Both the position numbers and the translations under genes were made by a program. Of a stretch of DNA of 64,000 nucleotides, positions 1 to 9,007 are shown in pieces. How positions within the stretch are numbered: the first letter of the stretch is position 1; every line of letters starts with the position of its first letter. The DNA is from Escallonia rubra (lineage: Eukaryota; Streptophyta; Magnoliopsida; Escalloniales; Escalloniaceae), in contig JAVXUO010000298.1 of assembly GCA_033065855.1 (NCBI GenBank), forward strand, positions 1 through 64,000, written 5' to 3'. Under the pieces are notes generated by a model that made no database searches, was not told where the DNA came from, and was given only the letters and a program-made list of their open reading frames with translations.

Positions 1-246
1 CCATCACCACACACACAAATAGAATATCTTGATCTAGAGATGGCATTATGGTTGAATAATTTTCGTGCTCTACGTCCATTTATAATCTGTAGGTCTTGCC
101 TGATCTCTTTCGCATTGTATGTACGTGTGATGATGGTTGATCTCAGAGATGGCACATTTCATTTCTTGGTCACAAGGTAATGCCTAAAATTTGTTGTTCC
201 TGTCGACAGTATACAAGTATAACACAATGGATTGTTTATCATGCAG

Positions 247-696
247 ATATGCTTATCTTTCTATGAAGTGAAAAGTAAACAGCCATCGTGGTTCACGAAC
301 AAAGTTGAACGCCTGCACTGGGAACACTGGTACATAAATTTGAATGTGGCACAACACCCTAAAACACATTCTGGCAAGTCTCATCATTCTAAAGTACTTG
401 TAGACCCAGGAGGTATACTCACTAGTCGGTGTGCATTGCTATATGATGATATTACTTATTAGTGCTAAGAATCAAGTTGACTAGTGTAAAATTTGCATTC
501 CCCCTCTTCCCTGTTTGAATAAATTACAGATAGTGCATTGGAAGAGAGGAGCATTCGCCGGGCAGCACTAGTTAACATCTCTACGGGAGGTTTTGTTTCA
601 ATAATCAAATTTGTGAATGAGAAAAAAGTTCATGTTCCGCCCATACCAAATCTTGAGGGTGTTTCATTTCCGTATGAAATCACTATCTCTACTTGA
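247..696 (+). pseudogene. ATG101: ATG101 fragment, two exons (plus strand)
   Basis: Two adjacent exons of the autophagy initiation subunit ATG101, a HORMA-domain partner of the ATG1-ATG13 kinase complex in the cytosol. Exon 247-412 follows an AG acceptor at 245-246 and reads ICLSFYEVKSKQPSWFTNK, then WYINLNVAQ and GKSHHSKV. It ends at a GT donor at 413. The next exon starts at 530 after TTACAG and reads SALEERSIRRAAL, FVNEKK and VPPIPNLEGVSFPYEIT, with the codon split across the intron correctly restored as Asp. The family continues with a Pro/Ser-rich stretch and a DSAFG segment; here the frame runs into TGA at 694-696, and the middle of the second exon is diverged (VNISTGGFVS). The preceding exon lies downstream on the opposite strand (952-1047), so the gene is rearranged and very unlikely to make functional ATG101. 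Family assignment is from memory of the plant protein. Confidence 0.85.
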
Positions 697-951
697 GTTT
701 GTGGCAGTTTTCCTTTTGCATTGTAGTGATTAAATTCCATTTAGCAAAACGTGGTGCGCCCTTTTACGTGGAAATGTCATCATAAGCAATTTTTCCTTGT
801 TACCATATTATGATCTGTTAACAGGTATAGTGAATGCTTATCATCATACACAGTCAAGTAAAACTCTGAAATGCTTATCATCATGATATGGAGCTCGAAG
901 ATGACAAAGAACTATATATCTTTTGGGAAACCAATGACTACACACACAAAC

Positions 952-1047
952 CTGATTTTTCTTGTTGGGGTGTTTCTCTACCCTATCAATAAACTGTTCA
1001 ATCTTCTCATCTATCTTCTTTTCGAGTTCTGTATCACCACATTGCAC
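952..1047 (-). pseudogene. ATG101: ATG101 exon in inverted orientation
   Basis: A single 96-base, phase-0 exon on the minus strand encoding VQCGDTELEKKIDEKIEQF, then IDRVEKHPNKKNQ. It is bounded by a TGTGCAG acceptor (bases just above 1047) and a GTTTGTG donor starting at 951. In plant ATG101 this exon directly precedes the ICLSFYEV exon, which here lies at 247-412 on the other strand. The exon itself is clean and has both splice signals. Inverting the block holding the two plus-strand exons would restore a colinear minus-strand gene, so an intragenic inversion is the simplest explanation. The 5' exon was not found further right. Confidence 0.85.
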
Positions 1048-1639
1048 CTGCACAATGGAAGGACACATCATTAAACATAGATTACAGACTGCAAACAACT
1101 TAATATCAAAGTTAAATTACACCCATGGGTAAAGCAGAGTAAAAGGCAAAGGTAAGTAAATTAATTTTTTTGGACGTTTTGTTGACCCGTGCTTCTTTGC
1201 CTTTTCTTTTTCTCTTTCCCATCTCTTTGTAGGTCACTGGCCATATATCAGCTCTCGTACATCACTTGAAGCTCGTCTTGGATGGGTCTGTTTCTTATTT
1301 CTTTTCTAATATGGATATTTAAATGGGATTCCTTCACTCTTAAGAATGTTTGTGTGGGTTCGTGCGTATTGGTTGACCATTTTCTCTAAGTGGCTTTGTG
1401 TAAAACCAGTTGAACAAAAATTTCTCAGGGTCCTGTTTAAGTAGCGTTGCAAGGTCAAGTTGCATCTGGTCTGCTAGGTTTCCTTCTGCTCTGAAAGTTT
1501 AAGCTATCAGAGAATGGTCGTAACTTGTATAAATGTTGCTTTACAATCCCCTAATGTGCTAGCCCCTGATTGCATATGGAGAGACGAATCAACGAGAGGA
1601 AGTTGACGTGCACATGGATCGAGTGCAAGGTCACAATGT
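1048..1639. other. No gene recognised
   Basis: Upstream side of the inverted ATG101 exon. The first ~90 bases read as its intron. No further ATG101 exon, transposon terminus or repeat was recognised. Confidence 0.5.
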
Positions 1640-1815
1640 AATATATTAGTTTAATTATGTTTAATTATGTGTAAAAATATGTAAAAGTTATTGTAATGTA
1701 ATTGTTTAATTATGTTTAAATATTTGTAAGACATTGTAACATATTTGTAGAATTATGTTTAATTATATGTAAGGCATTGTAATATATTTGTTTAATTATG
1801 TTTCAGTATGTGGAA
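1640..1815. repeat. AT-rich minisatellite
   Basis: About four imperfect units of roughly 45 bases built on GTAATATATTTG, TTTAATTATGTTTAA and TGTAAGGCATT. Non-coding. Confidence 0.7.
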
Positions 1816-1999
1816 ATTTATATGAAAAAAAAAGTTGTCTTGTCAAACGCTCTTAGTTTTTTTTTTTTTTTATTAATTAAACTCTGTTAAACGCCCACAA
1901 ATTTTTTAAACTGGCAGAAAAAAAAACCAAACCTCTTTCCAGTTTTCTAAAAAAAGAAACTGAAAACTGAAAATTTTGTCAAACAGAGCCTTAGTTTGT

Positions 2000-2036
2000 G
2001 AAGTACCCGTCGCTAAAAGTCATTTTTGTTGTAGTG
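2000..2036. mobile_element. CACTA terminus relic
   Basis: Thirty-seven bases ending in TTTTTGTTGTAGTG, preceded by ACCCGTCGCTAAAAGTC. This nearly matches the right end of the complete CACTA element at 61428-63606. Only this terminus remains; the sequence to the left is unrelated, so it is a broken element end. Confidence 0.6.
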
Positions 2037-2237
2037 TGTATACTGAAATACGAAGTGAAAATTCCAACAAGTTATAAATAATTTGTGAAGAATGTTTGAA
2101 GTTGCTATATTTGGAAACTATTTATATTCTTTTTTTGATTGAATAGAAAAATCATTGTATTTCCAATAAAAAAGAGAACCATGTATAAGAGCAGAAAAGT
2201 TCTTTGAGCAGAACATATTTTGCACCAAAGAGTTATA

Positions 2238-2239
<2 letters not shown>

Positions 2240-2286
<47 letters not shown>
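2240..2286. repeat. (AT)n microsatellite
   Basis: About 23 uninterrupted AT dinucleotides. ORFs read through it are artefacts. Confidence 0.95.
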
Positions 2287-2289
<3 letters not shown>

Positions 2290-2290
<1 letters not shown>

Positions 2291-3015
2291 TTCCTTCACC
2301 GTCAAATTCGGCTAGAAATCACCACAACAAACACCCATACTACACAGGAGCTAAATGTTAGAACCCCATTTCATGTACAATTGGGGTAAGGTAACGATAA
2401 TTTTTATTCTTTCTTTTTTCCGTTAAACGTTTTAAACGGTACTCTAAAGCTCTATCGGCAGTGCGTTCATTAATTATCTTTTGTTTTAACATACAATGTG
2501 ACTTAGTAATCTTAATAGTACATCTCAACAATTACAGTATTGTGAATGTGTATCATGACATTGTTAATCTTATGCATATTAAGTAAATAGTTTATGATGG
2601 AAATTTTACACTAAAAGTCAAAACTAGACCACTAAAATATTACTTGATCTCATTTGTGTACTGAACATCTAATCTAAAAAAAGGTATTTAATGGAACGTA
2701 AATGTTACAAGTCAAAAAACACCCTTACTCACCATTAAACTATATGGAAATATCAATTAGAAAAAGGCACTCCTACAGGAAAAAAAAAAGGGAATAACCA
2801 TTTAAGCCCATGACAACTTTTATAGGCGTATAGGTATAACTTTAGATAGACTGGATCATTCAGTGTAGGTCGAAAATAGATCCTACCAATTGCGCAAAGT
2901 ACAACTTTGCAGCCATAGAAGTATTACACAAACAATTGCATTGGAGAGGTTTGCTTATTACAATGACGTGTAAAACTGATAACGGAATAAAATCCAAACA
3001 CATAGTGGGCAGAGA
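2290..3015. other. No gene recognised
   Basis: AT-rich sequence without a recognisable coding frame, terminal repeat or tandem array. Confidence 0.5.
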
Positions 3016-3021
3016 GATATT

Positions 3022-3456
3022 TCACTCTTCATTAGACATATATTCATCAGATAAGTACTGATCATTGGTTAAAATATTGTTTCTCTCGTTTGAAGTGAGG
3101 TGCCTCCCACTAGCCTCTGCCATTTCTTCGGCAAGTTGAAGCATGTAAAATCGTTTTCTACGCAGCAACATTCGGTTATTCTCCTTTCGAATTTGGCTCA
3201 CAGCTTTCTTACACTCCTTAACTTTGGGGCGTGACATAGTAAGTGAACGACGATGCAGCAAGGGTGCTCTAAGGGCGATGAGATCTTGGTGTAGTGCTTC
3301 TGACTCCGTAACTCTATGTGCCCATTCTCTCCGTAAACCGCAGTAATACTCTTTCGGATCTGTATACTTCACTTCTTTGTAGTCGTCGTTCCTTTCACAC
3401 AACAACCACACTTTCTCACGTCGCTGATAATTAGAACTACCAGGAAGTCCTGCCAT
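3022..3456 (-). CDS. Unknown small coiled-coil-like protein, paralogue of 5634-6065
   Basis: Intact 144-codon ORF starting at the first in-frame ATG (3456), 37 bases below a TATATAAAT box. The product begins MAGLPGSSNYQRREKV. The middle is strongly charged: REWAHRVTESEALHQDL and a KECKKAVSQIRKENNRMLL block followed by RRKRFYML, likely helical or coiled coil. The tail is acidic (SDEYMSNEE). It aligns with the divergent ORF at 5634-6065 over the W-hydrophobic-R segment, the IRxENNRM core and the acidic MSxE end. There is no signal peptide or membrane segment. I do not recognise the family; it could be an accessory protein of an unidentified mobile element or an orphan gene. Intactness in an otherwise decayed region is unusual. 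Its whole upstream region is multiplied in the tandem repeat next to it. Confidence 0.55.
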   Translation of the reverse strand: MAGLPGSSNYQRREKVWLLCERNDDYKEVKYTDPKEYYCGLRREWAHRVTESEALHQDLIALRAPLLHRRSLTMSRPKVKECKKAVSQIRKENNRMLLRRKRFYMLQLAEEMAEASGRHLTSNERNNILTNDQYLSDEYMSNEE

Positions 3457-3462
3457 CAAAAG

Positions 3463-5110
3463 ACTCTCCTTCTCACCCTTTGAACACCACTAATTTATAT
3501 AACCAAGCCCACACACGTAGACACCATACATTATTGTGAGAACTGGAAAAGGACAAGCCAGTGACAAGACAAGTCACTGGCCACTTACACCCTGCATGTG
3601 ATGCTTGGTAGACCAAGGCCTTTCCAGTGAAATGTTACATCAACCACGTTACTTTGTCTAAAGTAATATCCGATCTCATTTTGCTCATTTGTACGTTAGC
3701 ATGGGGTGTGTACTCAAGGCTGTGGAAAATTGACATCAGATAGGCCTTAAAGTTGTGTTCAATCAGCTGATTTAAATAGGAGGCTCCTTGTTGTCTCGAA
3801 AATTCACATAGTTAAGAGTGGTGTCTTAAATGATCGAGAAGAAAATAGACACAAGTATGATCTGAGGCCAGAATACAAGAGTCGCGACAAGAATTTTTAA
3901 CTTATTTCTCTGGTATTCTAAGGCTTTTCCAGCGAAGTATTACATCATTCTTGAGCTTTTGCATGTAGTTCATTTTAAGCAACAAACGTGGTAAGACTGT
4001 CGCAATTATATTTAACGTAATATACTTGGGATGCCCTTGACTAGTCAAGAGACTCTCCTTCTCACCCTTTGAACACCAATAATTTATATAACCAGGACCA
4101 CACACGTAGACACCATACATTATTGTGAGAACTGGAAAAGGACAAGCCAGTGAGAAGACAAGTCACTGGCCACTTACACCCTGCATGTGATGCTTGGTAG
4201 ACCAGGGCCTTTCCAGTGAAATGTTACATCAACCACGTTACTTTGTCTAAAGTAATATCCGATCTCATTTTGCTCATTTGTACGTTAGCATGGGGTGTGT
4301 ACTCAAGGCCGTGGAAAATTGACCTCAGATAGGCTTTAAAGTTGTGTTCAATCAGCTGATTTAAATAGGAGGCTCCTTGTTGTGTCGAAAATTCATGTAG
4401 TTAAGAGTGGTGTCTTAAATGATCGAGAAGAAAATAGAAACAAGTATGATCTGATTCCAGAATACAAGAGTCGCGACAAGTATTTTTAACTTATTTCTCT
4501 GGTATTCTAAGGCTTTTCCAGCGAAGTATTACATCATTCTTGAGCTTTTGCATGTAGTTCGTTTTTAAGCAACAAACGTGGTAAGACTGTCGCAATTATT
4601 TTTAACGTAATATGCTTGGGATGCCCTTGACTAGTCAAGAGACTCTCCTTCTCACCCTTTGAACACCACTAATTTATATAACCAAGCCCACACACGTAGA
4701 CACCATACATTATTGTGAGAACTGGAAAAGGACAAGCCAGTGACAAGACAAGTCACTGGCCACTTACACCCTGCATGTGATACTTGGTAGACCATGGCCT
4801 TTCCAGGAAATGTTACATCAACCACGTTACTTTGTCTAAAGTAATATCCGATCTCATTTTGCTCATTTGTACGTTAGCATGTAAAAGATATGAAGGCTTT
4901 CAAAGAGGTTATTTGTCGATGGGAAATTTGTGTTCAAGTAGCTTATTTAATTAGGTGGACAGTGTCTTGAATGAGCGAGAAGAAAATAGGCACAACCATG
5001 ATCTATTACCAGAATATGAGCCTCTACTCGCCCATAACTTCTTAGTGGTTGTGGTATTCTAAGGCTTTTCCTGCTAAGCAATTACATCATTCTTGCGATG
5101 TTGCATTTAT
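3463..5110. repeat. Three-copy tandem repeat of ~590 bp carrying promoter sequence
   Basis: Copies begin at about 3463, 4053 and 4643, each with CTCTCCTTCTCACCCTTTGA. They continue through the same blocks: TATATAA, CACACACGTAGACACCATAC, AAGTCACTGGCCACTTAC and TAATATCCGATCTCATTTTG. The first two copies are very similar; the third diverges after about 4880 but stays recognisable to ~5110. The unit is the 5' flank of the minus-strand ORF at 3022-3456, so promoter-like sequence is present three times but the coding region once. Confidence 0.9.
3493..3501 (-). promoter_or_regulatory. TATA box of the 3022-3456 ORF
   Basis: TATATAAAT on the minus strand, 37 bases above the chosen ATG, which would allow only a very short leader. 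The same box occurs again near 4084 and 4673 in the other repeat copies, where no matching coding sequence follows. Confidence 0.55.
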
Positions 5111-5557
5111 GCTCAATACCGATTATGGGTTTCATATGTACTTTAGCTACATACTTTTAAAACTTCACATACAGTTATGAGTTGGGTAAAAAATTTTTTT
5201 TGAATCAAATCGTTGCCACATGTTTTTTTTTTTGCAGTAACGTCACGTGCCTGGCATGTCGTAAACCCCTAAAAAACCAAACGTAGGTACTTCCAAACTA
5301 GCACGCCATATGAAGCTGACGAGCAACAACTACGCTTTGATTTTGCTATAACTGTAGACTTTTCACGGTGAATTGTCCTTCAATCTGTTATTAACAGTTC
5401 AAGGATTGATGAAGCTGTTAATGAGCTACTATCCTTTCAACAACTAATATATCTGTAAAGTCTTTTCATCAACTACTTTAAAGAAACTTGCAGCGACTTG
5501 TGACATCTCAAAAAATATTAACACGTTGCATTTATTGAAGTGGACCCTTGTCACTTC

Positions 5558-5565
5558 TATATAAG
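5558..5565 (+). promoter_or_regulatory. TATA box of the 5634-6065 ORF
   Basis: TATATAAG about 70 bases before the ATG at 5634, a normal plant spacing for a short leader. Position and motif only; no other promoter element was identified. Confidence 0.45.
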
Positions 5566-5633
5566 TATGTGTAGTGGATGAAGGGCAAAAGGCAACTAGC
5601 TGCTATATTCTTCGTTGTGTAAGAACTCTAAAA

Positions 5634-6065
5634 ATGACATATACTCCACGAGACATTTTTGAAGCTATGGGTCGTTACTGGGCAGGCGAAGATGAATTTC
5701 ACTATTCGTTGCGTCCAAGTTTGCGTTACTCATCACGGTATGTTAATACATTACATGCAGAATGGTCTTATCGGTTGAATGAATATGAGGTCCTTGTAGC
5801 TGATTCACGACACATGAATATACCCGTACCTCGCCAAAAAGCAATCAACATGCCTCGGAATACACATATGGAGCTTGAAAGGGCACTGCATCGTATACGT
5901 GAAGAAAACAATAGAATGAGAGTTCGTCAAAGTAGGCATAACCTACGTCGTATGGCACGTGAAAGCTATGCAGATGGTTGCAACAACGAAGCACGTTTAT
6001 ATTGGAACATGAGCTTTGAACCTGATTCAGTTTCTGATGCTCCAATGTCTGATGAAGATGACTAA
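5634..6065 (+). CDS. Unknown small charged protein, paralogue of 3022-3456
   Basis: Intact 143-codon ORF. The frame is open further upstream, but 5634 is the first in-frame ATG and lies behind a TATA box. The product starts MTYTPRDIFEAMGRYW, has a Tyr/Ser/Arg-rich stretch (YSLRPSLRYSSRYV), then AEWSYRLNEYEVL, a long helix-like block ELERALHRIREENNRM with flanking arginines, and an acidic end (SDAPMSDEDD). It shares the WxxR.xExE.L pattern, the IRxENNRM core and the acidic tail with the minus-strand ORF at 3022-3456. The two genes point away from each other across the promoter-bearing repeat, as expected after an inverted duplication. No known domain was recognised. Confidence 0.55.
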   Translation: MTYTPRDIFEAMGRYWAGEDEFHYSLRPSLRYSSRYVNTLHAEWSYRLNEYEVLVADSRHMNIPVPRQKAINMPRNTHMELERALHRIREENNRMRVRQSRHNLRRMARESYADGCNNEARLYWNMSFEPDSVSDAPMSDEDD

Positions 6066-6229
6066 AAATGGTTAGTGTTGAGGCTGACTGGTTTATCAGC
6101 GTGGTCATGTCAACCAGGATGCTTTCTTTGTAAGAAATACCACGTAAAATTTATATGTTGTATTTCCTTATGTTCAGATGAAGAACATGACCGGTTTATG
6201 GGCACGTCTTTATTAGAAGAAAGGAAACA

Positions 6230-6485
6230 GTGCAAAGATGTAGGAACATTGAAGAACATGATCTAACTTTTGCAGCTGCAGGTGTAGTTTCATTGATTGA
6301 AAAATATTGTTCAAAGATGCCGCATCAATTCGAAAATGTACGACATGATCCAATTATGGTAGCTATAGGTATACTTTCATTAACTGATGAAAGCAATAAT
6401 CATATCTATATATGCTACTACTTGCCACAGGTAGAAACTAAAGAACATGATCTAACTGTGGTTTATGCAGGTGTATTTCATTAAC
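6230..6485 (+). repeat. Diverged tandem duplication downstream of the plus-strand ORF
   Basis: AAGAACATGATCTAACT followed by GCAGGTGTA and a TTTCATT..GAAAAATATT block occurs at ~6250 and again at ~6445, giving a period near 195 bases. Stops occur in every frame of each copy. It could be 3' flank or a decayed coding part of the same unknown locus. Confidence 0.5.
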
Positions 6486-6489
6486 GAAA

Positions 6490-7000
6490 AATATTTTCTT
6501 GAAATCTGAAAAGAGACCCACTACCCAGAGCAAATTCATGCTACACGGCCAAGAACAGAAACATGAAATCAAGAGGATACAACATTGTGGAGAACCAGTG
6601 GTACTCTTAGAAGGAGAGAAAGAAACAATCACTTTTAATGAACACCTTCCCATAGGAGAGAACCACACACGCTGACATCACCAAGTAAGCACACTAAGTG
6701 CCCATAGTTGAGGAGCCACACAAGCACCCATTTGCCCATAGAAGCCATGCTTTGCAACCACGAGTAGTGTTAAAGTGAAAATCAAGCGTCAATTGAAAGT
6801 AGACAACGCATTTACGAGAAATCATTGTTAAAAAAAAGCGATTTATATAGAAGTCGTGGTTTTCAGTCACAATTTTAATTGAAGTAAAAACCAAGATTCA
6901 CTTGAAATTGCACAATGTTTTTAAAAAAAATCGTCGTGGTTTTCAACGATCCAACGACGAACGTTTGGAATGAAACACGTTTTCTGCTCATTAAACCAGC
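6490..7000. other. No gene recognised
   Basis: No coding frame of note. Two outlying CGTGGTTTTCA motifs foreshadow the palindrome clusters that follow. Confidence 0.5.
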
Positions 7001-7014
7001 AACAGCAAAATGTA

Positions 7015-7630
7015 AATCGTGACAAGAAAACGTGGTTCAAAACCACGATTTCGCGTAAAACGTGGTTCTGAACCACGTTTTACTAAAAACCGTTGTTCAA
7101 AACCACGATTTTCAATAACAAATCGTGTTTTCAAAACGCGTCTTCTGTCAAAACCCAAGAAGAATCTGTCAATAGTCCCGGTATTTTGTTCCTCGAACCT
7201 GTTGGTTTCAAGAAGAGTAGTACATGTGGATTTCTTTGATTTTATACTGATGTGGCTGGCTGACGATGGGTTTGGTTGGATCAGGTTGCGAGGCTGTTTG
7301 GGCCAGCTATCTTTGAAGCTTCAAAGCTGAAGGTTCTGTTTTTTGGGGTGGATGAAGAGAAGCACACAGGGAAGCCTGAACCACGTTTTTAGAGGAAACG
7401 TGGTTCCGAACCACGTTTTCTCTAAAACCGTGGTTCTAAACCACGTTTTTGGAGAAAACGTGGTTCTGAACCACGTTTTTAATTTCCTAACAGAATATAT
7501 TTTTTGTTTCCAATTTTCTCTTTCAATTTTGTTTAAATTAGAAAAATTAAATGGGATAAAACATGAAAACGTGTTTGCAAACCACGTTTTTCTAGGAGAA
7601 GTCGTGGTTTGGAACCACGATTTCCCAAAA
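7015..7630. repeat. Clusters of an ACGTGGTTC/GAACCACGT palindrome
   Basis: Near-perfect ~20-base palindromes of the form ACGTGGTTCnGAACCACGT recur at 7029-7115, 7378-7490 and 7567-7622, spaced about 30-40 bases within each cluster. They create apparent ORFs with RGSKPRF-like repeats that I do not regard as coding. This may be the subterminal repeat region of an unidentified DNA transposon. No terminal inverted repeat pair was found. Confidence 0.7.
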
Positions 7631-8040
7631 TGTGGTATGCGGGTAAATAAGTTTGAAAATGGGGTAAACAGGTTATTAAGTTATTAATTTGTATTATTTA
7701 GGGAAAAAACTCGATTTTTTTAACAATAATGTAGTTTTGCAGTATAAATTCTGGACCAACACTTTTCGAATGAAGCCTAGAGCTTCTTTCTTGTCTCTCT
7801 AACTCGTTCCATTTCCCTTTCTCTCTTTGTTACTTTTTCTTTTCGTATTTTTTTTGTGTTTGTTCCAGCTCACTGACAGAAGTTTGGGAATCACTAAGTA
7901 TATAGACTTTTAATACAAATAAGGTCAACTGATAAAGATATGATGGTTAAACAACTTATTGGCTCAATTATTAGTAGATCCTCGTATGGTGTTGTCGTGG
8001 TTATTACTTGTTAAACAACTTATTGGCTCAATAAAGATAT

Positions 8041-8233
8041 CCGTCTTTTTTGGGATCCCATAATGAGATTGGCACTGGTAAGGGGAAAGGGTTTAAAATC
8101 CGTGTCCTTGGGAGGGTAACAAGTGGAGGGATTCTGATTACTTAGCTTTCTGGAAACATATTTTAATCGCCGTCGTTAGGGAACTCAAGCCCCAAATGAC
8201 TATCATATCAACTGCTTTTGGTGCTAGGTAGAC
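8041..8233 (+). pseudogene. Histone deacetylase fragment, C-terminal catalytic part
   Basis: Reads NEIGTGKGKGFKIRVLG from 8062, then, after a frame change, DSDYLAFWKHILIAVVREL followed by KPQMTIISTAFGAR and a stop. This matches the class II (HDA5/HDA15/HDA18-like) histone deacetylase segment G-x-G-x-GF-x-INVPW ... GDADYLAAW ... ILIPV ... SAGFDAA. The Asp that normally binds zinc in SAGFDAA is lost (TAFGAR). A frameshift and a stop make it non-functional. In a normal gene this part would follow the segment now found downstream at 8425-8570, so the order is scrambled. Confidence 0.65.
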
Positions 8234-8424
8234 ATCTATTCTTTCGTCACCTCTATATGTGCCTGATTCACTTACACTCGGCATCTATACAACTTTTGTC
8301 TTTTTATGGCCTAAATTCCTTTTGTCAAAGTGATACCTTTACAAGGAAGTTAGGATGGAAGATTCAGGGGATTAACTGCATCCAACGCTTAAAACTTAAA
8401 GGTTGATAGCATATGAACCTTTAG

Positions 8425-8570
8425 GTTTCAAAATTGGCACACAACAGCTTAAACTTCTTAGTTTTTACGACCATCACCAAATGACAGCCACTCCCTATTT
8501 CGACAAGACTTCTATTAGATTTTTGGTTGCAAGACCCTCACTTCTATTATTTCCATGTAACCTCGATGCC
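8425..8570 (+). pseudogene. Histone deacetylase fragment, middle part
   Basis: The frame FKIGTQQLKLLSFYDHHQMT followed by ATPYFDKTSIRFLVARPSL resembles the deacetylase segment that runs from the RVLIVDWDVHHGNGT motif to the next strand. The DHH corresponds to the DVHH active-site region, but GNGT has become QMTA, so catalysis would be lost. The same segment with a diverged sequence (DHHEMTAKSYFDHTSNRF) follows two more N-terminal deacetylase exons at 41085-41570, which supports the assignment. It starts at a sharp homology boundary (TTCAAAATTGG) shared with that copy. Confidence 0.55.
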
Positions 8571-9007
8571 ACTTTCCTCTTCCCCATATTATACCCATAT
8601 GGCCACCACGTCACTTCCTTGTTATCTTCCCTTTTTGGTGACAAGAAGTGATAAACCAGCCACTGCTTGCATGACCTTCACTTCGTTTTGAATCTCATGG
8701 TCACCACACAATTTCAAGGTCACTATGCAATTTCAGCAGCCGTGGCAAAGACTTCATTGCAACACCTTGGTTTTCTTCATCTTCTCACTTACAATATATC
8801 TTTCAAGTTATATATAGGACTATATCTATTCAACTGATGGCAAGGATTAGTAACATACCGACTTCGCAATTGTGTATATAAATAGATACAAAAAGTTTTA
8901 TTTCTATCTACAAAAATCTAGCTTAACTTGGAATCCTCTATTATAATGCTTATACCATGTATGCGTAGCTTATTGTACATAAAGGGTTAATACGTGACTT
9001 ACGAACC
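8425..9007 (+). repeat. Segment duplicated at 41421-41990
   Basis: About 570 bases align with 41421-41990, including CAAGGTCACTATGCAATTTC, GACTTCATTG(C/T)AACACCTTG, CTTTCAAGTTATATA, TAGATACAAAAA and AAAATCTAGCTTAAC. Homology begins with the deacetylase exon and ends at ACTTACGAAC, where a CACTA terminus starts. It is a diverged paralogous copy of part of a deacetylase locus, coding and flanking. Confidence 0.85.

Noticed and set aside
7019-7330. ORF with RGSKPRF repeats
   Set aside because: Frame arises from the palindromic CGTGGTTC repeat; no start context or homologue.
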